Positions 37,022 to 46,696 are shown, counted from the stretch's first letter. The stretch is 64,000 bases of DNA from Snodgrassella sp945267035 (GCF_026535915.1 NZ_JAFNPF010000001.1:1054001-1118000), one strand, 5' to 3'. The notes: generated from the letters alone by a model not told the origin. Made by a program: numbers and translations.

Positions 37022-37156
37022 CTAACTGACGGTATGTGCTTCTCTACGGTATTCATTTTTTGCTTTATAGATCCACTTGTTTTTGGTAATGAATTCGATT
37101 AATGAGTCACCACGGTGGATTTTGCGTTTTAGGATTAGTCTTACTGATAGTAGTCG
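37022..37156 (-). pseudogene. C-terminal remnant of an unknown gene
   Basis: A 44-codon open stretch without a start, reading RKIHRGDSLIEFITKNKWIY then KAKNEYRREAHTVS and a stop. Lys/Arg-rich and protein-like; the upstream frame is closed by a stop at 37157. It resembles a gene end left after decay. Family not recognised. Confidence 0.3.
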
Positions 37157-37554
37157 TTAACAGAAATAACCAATTTTATGTTTTCACTGGTGTTTCAGGG
37201 AAAATCTTACCAGCTACAGTACTTTTGCTTGTTTTTTATGTTTGGTGATGAGCCGGTGAATAGGTTTTGTTGAAAGGTGTTGTGGTTTTGGCTCGAGATT
37301 TATTGAAATTTTGTATAGTCTGATTAACAGCTGTTTCTGGTTATGCTGAAATCATATCTAGGATTAATCTGGTTTATGCAAATCATGCGCAATCAAATAT
37401 TTTAATGATTAATGGATGAATGCAGAATATTTTTTGGGCTATCGCAGGTCTAATGATTTAGCTAGCCAAACTAGATTTATATATTTTCCTTCAGTTTATA
37501 AATTTTTTGGGTAGTATCGATGTGACGAGACATTGTATATTATGGTTATCACAT

Positions 37555-37594
37555 TCCGCTTTGATGTCTGCCAAAATACCGACATCAAAGCGGA
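37555..37594. terminator. Strong hairpin beyond dapC
   Basis: 14-bp perfect stem (TCCGCTTTGATGTC 37555-37568 with GACATCAAAGCGGA 37581-37594). A T-rich tract follows only on the + strand, though dapC, the nearest gene, reads from the minus strand. It may stop antisense transcription or protect the dapC mRNA end. Confidence 0.6.
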
Positions 37595-37646
37595 TTTATT
37601 TTCATTAGGTTTAAGGTTGATTTGTTGAACTTAACTAAATGAGTAT

Positions 37647-38834
37647 TTAGAAATCGATATTAATCATACGATTGGCTGCTTCCAAACAGTCTTCTAAGTC
37701 AGAAACTAGGGCAATGCGGACATAGCCTGCTCCTGGATTGCCATGTGTGGTATTACGCGCTAAGAAACGTCCAGGTAACACTTTGATAGCTGCTTGTTGC
37801 CATAATGATTGGGCAAAGGCTAAATCGTCTCCCTGCGGCGCTGCTAACCATAAATAGAAGGATGCATCAGGTTTCTGCACGATGTATTTTTGCTGTAACA
37901 GTGGCAGAACCTTTTCAAATTTCTCCCGATATAGATTACGATTGCTGATGACATGTTGTTCATCATTCCACGCAGCAATGCTGGCATATTGAACCGGAAG
38001 GCTCATGGCGCTGCCATGGTATGTTCTATAAAGCAAAAAATCTGCTAATAATTTGCTGTCTCCAGCAATGAATCCCGAACGTAAGCCCGGCGCATTAGAG
38101 CGTTTGGAAAGGCTGGTGAACATCACCAATTTTTCATAAGTTCGGTTTAATTTTGTCGCTGCTTCCAACACCCCTAATGGTTTGTTATGGTCATCAAAGT
38201 AGATTTCGGAATAGCACTCATCAGATGCAATGATGAATCCGTATTGATCTTGTAAAGCAAAGAGTTCTTGCCAATCTGATAGGTTCATTACTGCGCCACT
38301 GGGATTGGCGGGAGAGCAGACAAAAACAAGCTGTACATGAGACCAGGTATCTGCTTGTATCTGATGCCATTGGGGAATGAAACGCGGAGCATTGCAGTTT
38401 ACATATTCAATCTGTGCGCCCGCCAGTAACGCAGCTCCCTCATAGATTTGATAAAAGGGATTAGGACTGATCACAACGGGTTTGTGCTCACCAGTTGGAT
38501 TGATTACTGTTTGGGTAAAAGCAAAGAGGGCTTCGCGACTGCCAAGGATTGGCAATATCTCGGTATCGGCATCGACTTGTACACCTTGATATCGACGCGA
38601 AAGCCATTGTGCACAAGCCTGACGCATTTGGGCTAAGCCAGCGGTGACGGGATAGACAGATAAGCCATCCAAATGATCTATTAGAGCTTGTTTAAGCACA
38701 GTCGGAGTAGGGTGTTTTGGCTCTCCGATGTGAAGGAAAATAGGTTTTAAATTGGCTGGAGGTTCCAAGCCATCCATCAGATTGCGCAGACGGGCAAACG
38801 GATAGGGTTGCAGCATTTCAAGTCTGGGATTCAT
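37647..38834 (-). CDS. dapC: Succinyldiaminopimelate transaminase
   Basis: PLP-dependent aminotransferase of lysine/meso-DAP synthesis. The 395-residue protein has the fold-type I pattern: PVVISPNPFYQIYEGAALLA, ASDECYSEIYFD, and the PLP-lysine in SLSKRSNAPGLRSGF, the DapC-type signature. I began it at the ATG at 38834 rather than an in-frame TTG upstream. Alternatives are other class I/II aminotransferases, but the start (PRLEMLQPYPFARLRNLM) strongly suggests DapC. Confidence 0.92.
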   Translation of the reverse strand: MNPRLEMLQPYPFARLRNLMDGLEPPANLKPIFLHIGEPKHPTPTVLKQALIDHLDGLSVYPVTAGLAQMRQACAQWLSRRYQGVQVDADTEILPILGSREALFAFTQTVINPTGEHKPVVISPNPFYQIYEGAALLAGAQIEYVNCNAPRFIPQWHQIQADTWSHVQLVFVCSPANPSGAVMNLSDWQELFALQDQYGFIIASDECYSEIYFDDHNKPLGVLEAATKLNRTYEKLVMFTSLSKRSNAPGLRSGFIAGDSKLLADFLLYRTYHGSAMSLPVQYASIAAWNDEQHVISNRNLYREKFEKVLPLLQQKYIVQKPDASFYLWLAAPQGDDLAFAQSLWQQAAIKVLPGRFLARNTTHGNPGAGYVRIALVSDLEDCLEAANRMINIDF

Positions 38835-38986
38835 AATCAATCTGCACTAGAATTTTTTTGTCATAATACCATCAATATTTATTATTTTGGATTAGCTTGA
38901 AGCCAAACCAAAACGCTTATTGTACCGTGTTCATGGTTCTGTGGCAGAAATAATTACGAGTTAGTGGTTAAAAATTAGGTCATTTT

Positions 38987-40144
38987 TTAAATCGATTGCA
39001 TTTCTCCGGTCAGAAGATAGGCAATGGTTTCTTTCACACTGCGAATCGCATGACCAAAAGGCAATGGATCTTTGCCACGAAAAAATAAACCTTTATCGGT
39101 TTCACCACGCCATGCCGCAGCCAGTTTTAGATCAATACAAAATTGTCCTACTTTATCAAGCCCATCACGTAACCCGCAAACCGAGAGGCAATTGATACCT
39201 TGAGTACAACGGCGTTGATCTGCTTTGGCATTTTTCTGTAGTATGGATTCACGCTTCAGGTAACTATCTAAAAATTTATTTTTTACGCCACGCGCAGGTA
39301 AACCAGCTACTGACATGAATTCGACTATTTGTTCACCCTCGGCGCCGGCGAGCATTTTTTTAAAGTTCAGATGAGCATCACCTTCTTCGGTAACGGCAAA
39401 TGCTGTGCCAATCTGCACTGCTGAGGCACCCCATTGTTTTAAGGCAACGGTTATTTTTTGGAAGTTAGCCATGCCTCCAGCGATGATTAAAGGAATTTTT
39501 TCCTGCTCTAAGCCCAATTTTTTGAATAATTCGAAGGTTTCTTCGAGGACGCGTTTAAATTCAAAACGCTCATCAGTGACTCCTGCCACGGTAGCGGCAC
39601 CAAGGTGCCCAGCGGCGTGGGCAGGATGTTCGATTACGATTGCGTCTGGCAATCGATTTTTTTTCATCCAGCGTTTCAACACGATGCCAATGCCTCTGGA
39701 TTCTGAAAGTATTGGTAATAATGCAACATCTGGAAAGTCTGCCGTCATATCCGGTAGATCTAACGGCAAACCTGCTCCCATAACGATGGCATGGGCACCT
39801 GATTCGCAGGATTGTTGTACTAAGGCATGATGATCTTTAACCGCTTTCATCACGTTTACGGCAATCATGCCTTTTCCCAGCGATTGCGCTAGAGCTGATT
39901 TAATTTCACGATCAAGGGCAATGCGGTTTAATTTATCGTATTTTTCTTCGGTTGGATGTTGTTTAGATTGTTCAAGAAGATCAGGATGTAAATGGCGTAA
40001 ATCCACGCTGGCAATGGTACCGACGCCGTTTTCACGCGCCACCGCACTGGCCAGTTTTGAGGCAGACACGCCTACGCCCATACCACCCTGTACAATCGGT
40101 ATTAAATGTTGGCCTCGAATGATGAGTGGTGAAAATTGCTGCAT
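38987..40144 (-). CDS. Nitronate monooxygenase-like FMN oxidoreductase
   Basis: A 385-residue TIM-barrel flavoprotein of the 2-nitropropane dioxygenase family. Seen: IVQGGMGVGVSASKLASAVA at the N-terminus, AHAIVMGAGLP, EHPAHAAGHLGA, and the FMN-phosphate loop IIAGGMANFQK. The C-terminus (about 325-385) carries several cysteines (RRCTQGINCLSVCG), found in the bacterial subgroup whose substrate is unsettled. May detoxify nitronates or act on lipids. Confidence 0.85.
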   Translation of the reverse strand: MQQFSPLIIRGQHLIPIVQGGMGVGVSASKLASAVARENGVGTIASVDLRHLHPDLLEQSKQHPTEEKYDKLNRIALDREIKSALAQSLGKGMIAVNVMKAVKDHHALVQQSCESGAHAIVMGAGLPLDLPDMTADFPDVALLPILSESRGIGIVLKRWMKKNRLPDAIVIEHPAHAAGHLGAATVAGVTDERFEFKRVLEETFELFKKLGLEQEKIPLIIAGGMANFQKITVALKQWGASAVQIGTAFAVTEEGDAHLNFKKMLAGAEGEQIVEFMSVAGLPARGVKNKFLDSYLKRESILQKNAKADQRRCTQGINCLSVCGLRDGLDKVGQFCIDLKLAAAWRGETDKGLFFRGKDPLPFGHAIRSVKETIAYLLTGEMQSI

Positions 40145-40476
40145 GTTGCGTCCTGTTTCTTGATGTAGATCTATAAGTTTTAGCTATTTGAAAAAATAAA
40201 ATTTTCTTAGCTTTTGTTACGATAATTTAGAATTAAATAGAGTATATAATCTAAATTAGTGTTTATACTCTATTCTTGCCTTTAGGTACTGTCAAGTTGT
40301 AGAAATATAAATATTAACCACAATTTGGCTTTTGTAGGTTTTGTACTACAAAGTTATAAAAGGTAAGGAGGGGGTTTTAATTTGATATGAATACAGATAT
40401 TGTCATGGGCTCATGCTACAATAAGGCTGGAGCATTACCAATTAGTAATCAATTTGGGTAAAATAGGGTAAACTTA
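40145..40476. other. Intergenic region, NMO-like gene to nlpC-like gene
   Basis: 332 bases separating two divergent genes. Contains a small inverted repeat (TTTGTAG 40331-40337 with CTACAAA 40346-40352) that could be an operator, and a TACAAT box near 40427. No gene is supported. Confidence 0.4.
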
Positions 40477-41004
40477 ATGGTTACGCATAATGCACTACGA
40501 CGTACTATTTTATGTGCGCTAATTTTATTTCTCACTGCTTGTGGCGAAACGGGTAAGAAGAAGGTGGTGATGCTGCCTAATTCTCATTTGCAACCAATCA
40601 GAATCACCAAGGTTAGCCATGCCGTGGGCAGTCAGGAATTATTGTTGCATAGCTTGAGTTTGATCGGAACTCCTTACCGTTATGGTGGCAGCAGCCGAGA
40701 AAATGGTTTTGACTGTAGTGGAATGGTGCAATATGTCTACAAGCAGGCCTTGCAGGTAAATTTACCTCGGACTGCGCGCGATATTGCTGCAGTATCTACG
40801 CCAATTCGCAAACAAGATTTGCGGATCGGAGATTTGGTTTTTTTTAATACCAATGGTCAGAATTATTCGCATATCGGTTTGTATATTGGTCAGGGTGAAT
40901 TTATTCATGCACCCTCTAGTAATGGAATGATACGCACTGCCAAATTAGATCACCCCTATTTTAATCAGCGTTTTACTGATGCTCGAACGCTATTTGCCCG
41001 ATAA
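40477..41004 (+). CDS. NlpC/P60 cell-wall endopeptidase lipoprotein
   Basis: A 175-residue lipoprotein (lipobox LTAC, acylated Cys22) with an NlpC/P60 domain from about residue 55: catalytic Cys80 (GFDCSGMVQYVY), His132 (YSHIGLYIG) and polar third residue His144 (FIHAPS). Enzymes of this family cut the D-Glu to diaminopimelate bond in peptidoglycan. Resembles Escherichia coli Spr/MepS and NlpC. A terminator follows before ackA. Confidence 0.93.
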   Translation: MVTHNALRRTILCALILFLTACGETGKKKVVMLPNSHLQPIRITKVSHAVGSQELLLHSLSLIGTPYRYGGSSRENGFDCSGMVQYVYKQALQVNLPRTARDIAAVSTPIRKQDLRIGDLVFFNTNGQNYSHIGLYIGQGEFIHAPSSNGMIRTAKLDHPYFNQRFTDARTLFAR

Positions 41005-41008
41005 ATTT

Positions 41009-41030
41009 AAAGAACCTATGTTCTTTTTTA
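41009..41030 (+). terminator. Terminator before ackA
   Basis: AAAGAAC (41009-41015) pairs with GTTCTTT (41020-41026), 4-nt loop, then TTT. A short stem, so partly leaky. Confidence 0.65.
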
Positions 41031-41064
41031 TGTCTGAAGTATTTATAAACAGGAATAATTTAAT

Positions 41065-42270
41065 ATGAGTAATCAAGATTTGGTATTGATACTGAATTGT
41101 GGTAGTTCTTCTGTAAAAGCTGCTGTCATGGATGTGGCGAAAAAAGAAGTATTGATGAGCTGTTTGGCTGAAAAAGTAGGCAACCCTGATGCTTACATCA
41201 CCTTTAAAGTTAATGGTGAAAAAAATAAACATGATTTGAGTGCTCCACATGATCATACTGCTGCAGTGATGGCGTTGCTGGATGAATTGAAAAAATTGGG
41301 CTTATATGATGGCGTTAAAGCAATTGGTCATCGTGTGGTACATGGTGGTGAACGCTTTACTCAGTCTACTGTGATTACTCCTGAAGTGATGCGTGATATT
41401 GAAGCATGCATTGTCTTGGCTCCATTACACAATCCTGCACATATTTTGGGTATTCAGGCTGCACAGCAAGCTTTCCCTCAATTGCCACAGGTTGCGGTTT
41501 TCGATACTGCATTCCACCAAACCATGCCTCCGCATGCTTTCCATTATGCTGTTCCAACCAGTTTGTACACTAAATACGGTGTTCGCCGTTACGGTGCACA
41601 TGGTACCAGCTACCGTTTTGTTGCTCAGGAAACAGCTGCTATCTTGAATCGTGATATTAATCAAATGAGCATGGTGATCGCGCATTTGGGTAATGGTGCA
41701 TCTATTACTGCTGTTAAAAATGGTCAATCTCAGGATACCAGTATGGGTCTGACTCCTCTGGAAGGTCTGGTTATGGGTACCCGTAGTGGTGATATTGACC
41801 CAAGTATTTTCTCTTTCCTGGCAGCAAATGCTAACATGAGCATTGATCAGGTAACCGAAATGCTGAATAAAGAAAGTGGTATGCTGGGCTTATCAAATCT
41901 TTCTAATGATTGCCGTATTTTGGAAGAGGCAGCCGCTAATGGTGACCAAGGTGCTGAGCTTGCTTTGAATGTATTTGCATATCGTCTGGCTAAATATGTT
42001 GGTAGCATGACTGTGGCGGCTGGTGGCTTAGATGCGCTGGTATTTACTGGTGGTATTGGTGAAAATTCAGACTCTATGCGTAAAAAAGTGGTTGATTATC
42101 TGCATGTATTCGGTCTGAAACTTGATGATCAAGCCAATCTTGATGCTCGTTTCGGCAAATCAGGTGTGATCAGCACTAAAGACAGTAAAGGCAATGTATT
42201 GGTTGTACCAACTAATGAAGAATTGATGATTGCTTTGGATACTGCTGAATTAACCGGTATGCACGTTTAA
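41065..42270 (+). CDS. ackA: Acetate kinase
   Basis: Interconverts acetyl phosphate + ADP and acetate + ATP. The 401-residue protein has both family signatures: VLILNCGSSSVKAAVMD at the N-terminus and MGLTPLEGLVMGTRSGDIDP in the middle, plus VFTGGIGENS near the C-terminus. AGGA precedes the ATG. No pta neighbour is in the window. Codon use is less A+T-biased than around it, as expected for a highly expressed gene. Confidence 0.98.
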   Translation: MSNQDLVLILNCGSSSVKAAVMDVAKKEVLMSCLAEKVGNPDAYITFKVNGEKNKHDLSAPHDHTAAVMALLDELKKLGLYDGVKAIGHRVVHGGERFTQSTVITPEVMRDIEACIVLAPLHNPAHILGIQAAQQAFPQLPQVAVFDTAFHQTMPPHAFHYAVPTSLYTKYGVRRYGAHGTSYRFVAQETAAILNRDINQMSMVIAHLGNGASITAVKNGQSQDTSMGLTPLEGLVMGTRSGDIDPSIFSFLAANANMSIDQVTEMLNKESGMLGLSNLSNDCRILEEAAANGDQGAELALNVFAYRLAKYVGSMTVAAGGLDALVFTGGIGENSDSMRKKVVDYLHVFGLKLDDQANLDARFGKSGVISTKDSKGNVLVVPTNEELMIALDTAELTGMHV

Positions 42271-42326
42271 TCGTATTCTGGCTATAAGGGATACGGTTTA
42301 ATATTAATCTATTAAACGTATTCGCT

Positions 42327-42364
42327 AAAACTGACTTTATCTTGAAAGACAAAGTCAGTTTTTT
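42327..42364 (+). terminator. Terminator after ackA
   Basis: AAAACTGACTTT (42327-42338) pairs with AAAGTCAGTTTT (42351-42362) across a 12-nt loop, then more T's. Confidence 0.85.
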
Positions 42365-42440
42365 ATTGTGCTTTAAACCCAGAAAAATCAACGTAAATTA
42401 AGGGCTTGGACAGTCAACAATTTAGACAAGTGGCATGATT

Positions 42441-42977
42441 TCAATTTTTTGATGCAATATTTAATACGAGCTCTCCAAATTGTCTCACTTTTTGCCAGTC
42501 TGTATATTCAATATGGGCATTGAGATCGGTTTCACCCTTATTCAATTTCATCACTAGCTGCATCAGATAACGATCAATTAAGTTGTATTTGGCATAATGC
42601 AGTTCACCGGCAAAGATGCCGATTACATCGGGTTGCCAAGTACTTTTTTCAAAAAATTTGCGGGTGTAAGTATGCGTTTGTGGGGTATTACGATGTGGTT
42701 TGTTTGCCAGAATGCTGACGCTAAAAAAAGCGCTAGGGGTTTGATCAAGGATGTGCTGATTTTGCTGGATCCAAGAGGTCATTTTCGGGGCATAATGTCC
42801 GTAGCGAATGGAAGCACCGATAATAATTTTATCGTAATCGCCTAAATTCAGTTGGGGTGCTTCGTTCAAGCTAATGGTATGGACGGTTATGCCGGCAGCT
42901 GTCCATTGGGCTTCCAGTCTCTGAGCAATCTTATGGGTGTAACCAAAGCGGCTACTGAAGATAAGCAGATAATTCAT
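42441..42977 (-). CDS. hemG: Menaquinone-dependent protoporphyrinogen oxidase
   Basis: Flavodoxin-like HemG: oxidises protoporphyrinogen IX to protoporphyrin IX with electrons passed to quinone. The 178-residue protein starts LLIFSSRFGYTHKIA (FMN phosphate-binding loop) and has YDKIIIGASIRYGHYAPKM, the HemG-specific long loop around residues 100-140, and FAGELHYAKYN. The ATG at 42977 is chosen by homology; an in-frame TTG at 43007 would add ten residues. Confidence 0.88.
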   Translation of the reverse strand: MNYLLIFSSRFGYTHKIAQRLEAQWTAAGITVHTISLNEAPQLNLGDYDKIIIGASIRYGHYAPKMTSWIQQNQHILDQTPSAFFSVSILANKPHRNTPQTHTYTRKFFEKSTWQPDVIGIFAGELHYAKYNLIDRYLMQLVMKLNKGETDLNAHIEYTDWQKVRQFGELVLNIASKN

Positions 42978-43135
42978 AAGCGTATGTGCGCTGTTAAATA
43001 AATTCAATCATACCATGCCTGCTGTCATTATGGCGTGGTGAGATTATGCGATGGGTGTTTCTAGGTTCGGATGCGCTAACAGGCTTTTTTTCCAGCTGGA
43101 GACTGGTACAATAGCGGCTGTTTTTGGAGATATTT

Positions 43136-44848
43136 ATGAAAGCCAGTCAGTTTTATATTTCGACTTTAAAAGAAGCACCGGCAGAGGCGGAATTAGCCAG
43201 TCATAAACTTATGTTGCGTACCGGAATGATCCGTCGGCTAGCCAGCGGGTTGTATACCTGGATGCCCATGGGATTACGCGTTTTGCGTAAGGTGGAGCAT
43301 ATCGTACGAGAAGAGATGAATCGTGCCGGATCGATTGAGTTGCTTATGCCAGTGGTACAACCGGCTGAATTATGGCAGGAAAGCGGACGCTGGTCGTTTT
43401 ATGGTAAGGAATTATTGCGAATTACTGACCGGCATGAACGTGAGTTCTGTATGGGACCCACTTGTGAAGAAGTCATTACTGATATTGTTCGCAGTGAAAT
43501 ACGCAGCTATAAGCAGCTTCCCCTGAATTTTTATCATATCCAAACTAAATTTCGCGATGAAGTCAGACCTCGCTTTGGGGTAATGCGTGCGCGAGAATTT
43601 GTGATGAAAGATGCTTATTCTTTTCATACCAATTTTGAATCGCTACAACAGACTTATCAGGATATGTTTAATGCGTATTGTAAAATTTTCGACCGGTTGG
43701 GACTAGATTACCGTCCTGTAGCGGCAGATACGGGAAGTATTGGGGGTACCGGATCGCATGAATTTCAGGTATTGGCTGAGAGTGGTGAAGATGTGATTGC
43801 TTACAGTGATGCATCTGACTATGCCGCGAATGTGGAATTAGCTACCACTATGCCGCTTACCGGCGAGCGACTGTCTGCCAGCATGGATCTGACTAAGCTG
43901 CATACGCCAAATATTCGTACCATTGATGAGCTGACTGAATTTTTAAATATTTCCGCTGATCAGACCTTAAAATCCATCGTGGTTGAAGGTGAAGAGGATG
44001 GTTCAGTGGTATTGTTATTGGTGCGTGGTGATCATCATTTGAATGAGATTAAGGCCGAAAAATTAGCCGGTGTCAAAGCACCATTAACCATGGCTTCTGC
44101 TAATGCAATTGAGGCTGCTTTTGCCGGTGCTCATGGTGGTTCGTTGGGACCTGTTGGCTTTTCCGGCAAGGTTTATGCCGACTTTGCTTTGGCTAATGGC
44201 GCTGACTGGGTGATCGGAGCCAATGAAGATGATCATCATTATCGCGGTTTCAATTTTGGTCGGGATGCAGACGAACCAGAATTTGTCGATTTGCGTGAAG
44301 TGGTTGCTGGCGATCCTAGTCCATGCGGTCAGGGTACGCTTAAGCTGGCACGTGGCATTGAAGTAGGGCATGTGTTTCAGTTGGGGACGAAATATTCTGA
44401 GGCCTTGCAGGCTACGGTACTCGATGCCAACGGTAAAAATGTGGTTGTAGAAATGGGTTGTTATGGAATTGGGATTACCCGAGTAGTGGCCGCTGCAATT
44501 GAGCAAAATAACGATGAACGTGGCATTATTTGGACCGAAGCCATGGCTCCATTTACGGTGGTCATTGTGCCAATGAATTATAAAAAATCCAATGATGTGA
44601 AAACTGCTGCCGATGAAATTTATGCCCAATTGCTGCAAGCTGGGGTTGATGTTTTATTGGATGATCGTGACGAGCGTTCAGGTGTTTTACTGCACGATTC
44701 TGAGTTGATCGGTATTCCTCACCGCATTGTTATCGGGGATCGTGGTTTGAAAGCGGGTGTGGTGGAATATCAGGCACGCAAAGAGACTGAAGCAACTCAA
44801 ATTGCGCGTGAGAATATCGTTGCACATATTTGTAGTCATTTGAATTAA
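43136..44848 (+). CDS. proS: Prolyl-tRNA synthetase
   Basis: Class II synthetase, bacterial type, 570 residues. Start MKASQFYISTLKEAPAEAEL is the family N-terminus (GGAG upstream). Core motifs: GPTCEEVITD, motif 2 FRDEVRPRFGVMRAREFVMK, an inserted editing (INS) domain (about residues 225-400) with HEFQVLAESGEDVI before it, motif 3 CYGIGITRVVAAAIE, and the anticodon domain at the C-terminus. An in-frame TTG four codons upstream is not used. Confidence 0.98.
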   Translation: MKASQFYISTLKEAPAEAELASHKLMLRTGMIRRLASGLYTWMPMGLRVLRKVEHIVREEMNRAGSIELLMPVVQPAELWQESGRWSFYGKELLRITDRHEREFCMGPTCEEVITDIVRSEIRSYKQLPLNFYHIQTKFRDEVRPRFGVMRAREFVMKDAYSFHTNFESLQQTYQDMFNAYCKIFDRLGLDYRPVAADTGSIGGTGSHEFQVLAESGEDVIAYSDASDYAANVELATTMPLTGERLSASMDLTKLHTPNIRTIDELTEFLNISADQTLKSIVVEGEEDGSVVLLLVRGDHHLNEIKAEKLAGVKAPLTMASANAIEAAFAGAHGGSLGPVGFSGKVYADFALANGADWVIGANEDDHHYRGFNFGRDADEPEFVDLREVVAGDPSPCGQGTLKLARGIEVGHVFQLGTKYSEALQATVLDANGKNVVVEMGCYGIGITRVVAAAIEQNNDERGIIWTEAMAPFTVVIVPMNYKKSNDVKTAADEIYAQLLQAGVDVLLDDRDERSGVLLHDSELIGIPHRIVIGDRGLKAGVVEYQARKETEATQIARENIVAHICSHLN

Positions 44849-45042
44849 AACACTATAATTACAAATAAACCTGAATTCAGTTATCTGTTCAATGCTGTTG
44901 AAATTGCCCTGCGGTAGATTTAATAAGTTGGATTGGATTAATTGATTAATGTTTATATTACTTATCAATATAGATTTTATTAAAGGGTGTGAGTTTATCG
45001 CACTCTATTCAGGTTTATGATGGATTAAACTAATGTAAAGCT

Positions 45043-45065
45043 ACTGCACGGTCGTGCAGTTTTTT
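45043..45065 (+). terminator. Orphan terminator 195 bases past proS
   Basis: ACTGCACG (45043-45050) pairs with CGTGCAGT (45053-45060), followed by TTTTT. A strong GC-containing stem far from the proS stop; may end a long proS 3' UTR or a small RNA. Confidence 0.8.
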
Positions 45066-45379
45066 ATGGCAATGTAAAGTCATTAATTCAAAAGCTTTAA
45101 AAAAAATATAACTTTATTGCTGCTGGTTTGAATGAGGACAGAATGCTAGCGGTTTGAACGAAGTTATTTTATCAGCACCCTTTTCTTCCATAAATTAAAT
45201 TTAGCCATATTATCAGCAAGAAAATATGCTGAAGTGAGCAACAGCGTTAACAGTTTTATTTGCTGGTCGTTTTAGAACGGCGAAAAATTGCCTTTAATTG
45301 GTTTTATTATCTTTATCGCAAATGAACATGTTTTTTAGCTACAAAAGTTAAGGCAGAAGCTTTTTGATTTAAGCTATAG

Positions 45380-45475
45380 CTCTATCAATTTTTTGGTGAC
45401 GATTTTTTTATCCAGTGATTTTGTCCACTATCTGAGGCGGAGCGAAACGCATAATCGGCCAAAAAATTGATAGAG
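45380..45475. repeat. 17-bp inverted repeats, possible MITE or IS remnant
   Basis: CTCTATCAATTTTTTGG (45380-45396) has its exact reverse complement at 45459-45475, around a 62-base middle. TA dinucleotides lie at 45477-45478 (left 45377-45378 and right 45476-45477), hinting at a TA target duplication of Tc1/mariner-IS630 type, but the left arm then has one extra base. No transposase gene. It lies just past the nadE stop. Confidence 0.5.
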
Positions 45476-45484
45476 TATGCAGAT

Positions 45485-46276
45485 TTATTTCAATAATTCT
45501 GCTGGAATTTGGCACACCGGAATGGGGTTGATTTTATGCTGCATGGCACGATGATAACGATCATATATGCTGAAAACTTCGCGCTCCCGCCCAGTGAAGT
45601 CGTCGATGGTGTGCTGATCGTAAACACTCATTGCCCATTCCAGCTCCGGATAGGTGGCACCGATTTGGTCTTCGTCAGTTTTGTCGGCATCCCATAATCC
45701 GTCGGTAGGGGCAGCTTGAATGATGTCGTTGTTGATATTAAGTGCTTTAGCAAGGGTATAGACTTGTGTTTTGAGTAGATCGGCAATCGGGCTAATATCT
45801 ACTCCGCCGTCGCCGTATTTGGTGAAAAATCCGACGCCAAAATCTTCGACTTTATTGCCGGTGCCCGCAACCAGCATTCCACGTACTTGAGCGTAATAAT
45901 ATAAGGTAACCATGCGTAAACGGCTGCGAGCATTGGCAAAGGCGAGCTGTGTTTGATGCTGGTTTTTATCTCCAATATCTACAGCGGCGGCCAGGGAATC
46001 AAAGGTGGTGGTTAAATCTACACGGTGTGCTTCGACATTGGTATAGTGTTTTTTTAGCTGATTGATGTGTTCCTGCGCGCGGGCAATCTGGTCTGCTTTC
46101 TGATGAATCGGCATTTCCAGTACGATTGTCGGTAATCCGGTTTTTGCGGCTAGGGTAGACACCACAGCAGAGTCAATCCCTCCAGAGACGCCAACGACAA
46201 AGCCTTTGCTTTTAGCTTGGTTGGCATAGTTGCTCAACCAGTTGACGATATGTTCGATAATGGCTGCAGATTGCAT
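45485..46276 (-). CDS. nadE: Ammonia-dependent NAD synthetase
   Basis: Final step of NAD synthesis: deamido-NAD to NAD with ATP and ammonia. The 263-residue protein has the PP-loop SGGIDSA at 31-37, NARSRLRMVTLYYYAQ, GTGNKVEDFGVGFFTKYGDG and the C-terminal P-T-D-G-L segment. No glutaminase domain, so it depends on ammonia. Standard length. Confidence 0.96.
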   Translation of the reverse strand: MQSAAIIEHIVNWLSNYANQAKSKGFVVGVSGGIDSAVVSTLAAKTGLPTIVLEMPIHQKADQIARAQEHINQLKKHYTNVEAHRVDLTTTFDSLAAAVDIGDKNQHQTQLAFANARSRLRMVTLYYYAQVRGMLVAGTGNKVEDFGVGFFTKYGDGGVDISPIADLLKTQVYTLAKALNINNDIIQAAPTDGLWDADKTDEDQIGATYPELEWAMSVYDQHTIDDFTGREREVFSIYDRYHRAMQHKINPIPVCQIPAELLK

Positions 46277-46696
46277 GGTTTTTCCTTGAATATTTGGATA
46301 ATCTAGGGTAAATATACTGCTTAAATGTGTGCTTGCAAAGTAAGATGATTCTATCGCTTAGTCTGGGTAAAGAAGACGAAACGGTTTTTTCAACTAATGT
46401 TAAGCAATTATTTTTTGATTTGGTTGAACGAACAAGACATCCATTCAACGTTTATTGTTGTTGCATTTAAGGTCAGAAACACTTTGTGTATGACAAGCTC
46501 AATGCATCGTCTAAATTTTTAATTCTGTCACCATCAGTTTTCTATCTTTTTTTAGTTTAATTTTGTGCCGGTTGAAAAGAATGTTTTTTCGGCCGGAAGT
46601 ACTTTATATGGTATGTACCTAATATAAGTTGGTGGGCATTGTTGGTGAGTTCAGTTAAAATAACTAAGATATGTAATGTTGTTGGACAGATAAATC
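46277..46696. other. Divergent intergenic region nadE / DUF971 gene
   Basis: 420 bases. It must hold promoters for two divergent genes; I cannot place them with confidence and see no gene or repeat. Confidence 0.4.

Larger units (their letters stand above)
36980..37646. other. Gap between yicC and dapC
   Basis: About 670 bases lacking an intact gene. Contains a minus-strand remnant (37022-37156) and a 14-bp hairpin (37555-37594). Nothing else is supported. Confidence 0.55.
44849..45484. other. Gap between proS and nadE
   Basis: 636 bases with no supported gene. Holds an orphan + strand terminator (45043-45065) and a 17-bp perfect inverted repeat (45380-45475), both described separately. Confidence 0.6.

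Noticed and set aside
39405..39830. A 141-codon + strand frame antisense to the NMO-like gene
   Set aside because: Composition is typical of a shadow frame; the opposite strand encodes a clear flavoprotein.
40388..40462. A 24-codon frame after AAGGAGGGGG upstream of the NlpC/P60 gene, considered as a leader peptide
   Set aside because: The Shine-Dalgarno-like run is about 17 bases from the ATG, too far, and the peptide has no regulatory codon pattern.
44084..44638. A 184-codon minus-strand open frame
   Set aside because: It lies wholly inside proS, which is certain. The translation is low in acidic residues and has no ribosome site, so it is an antisense shadow.
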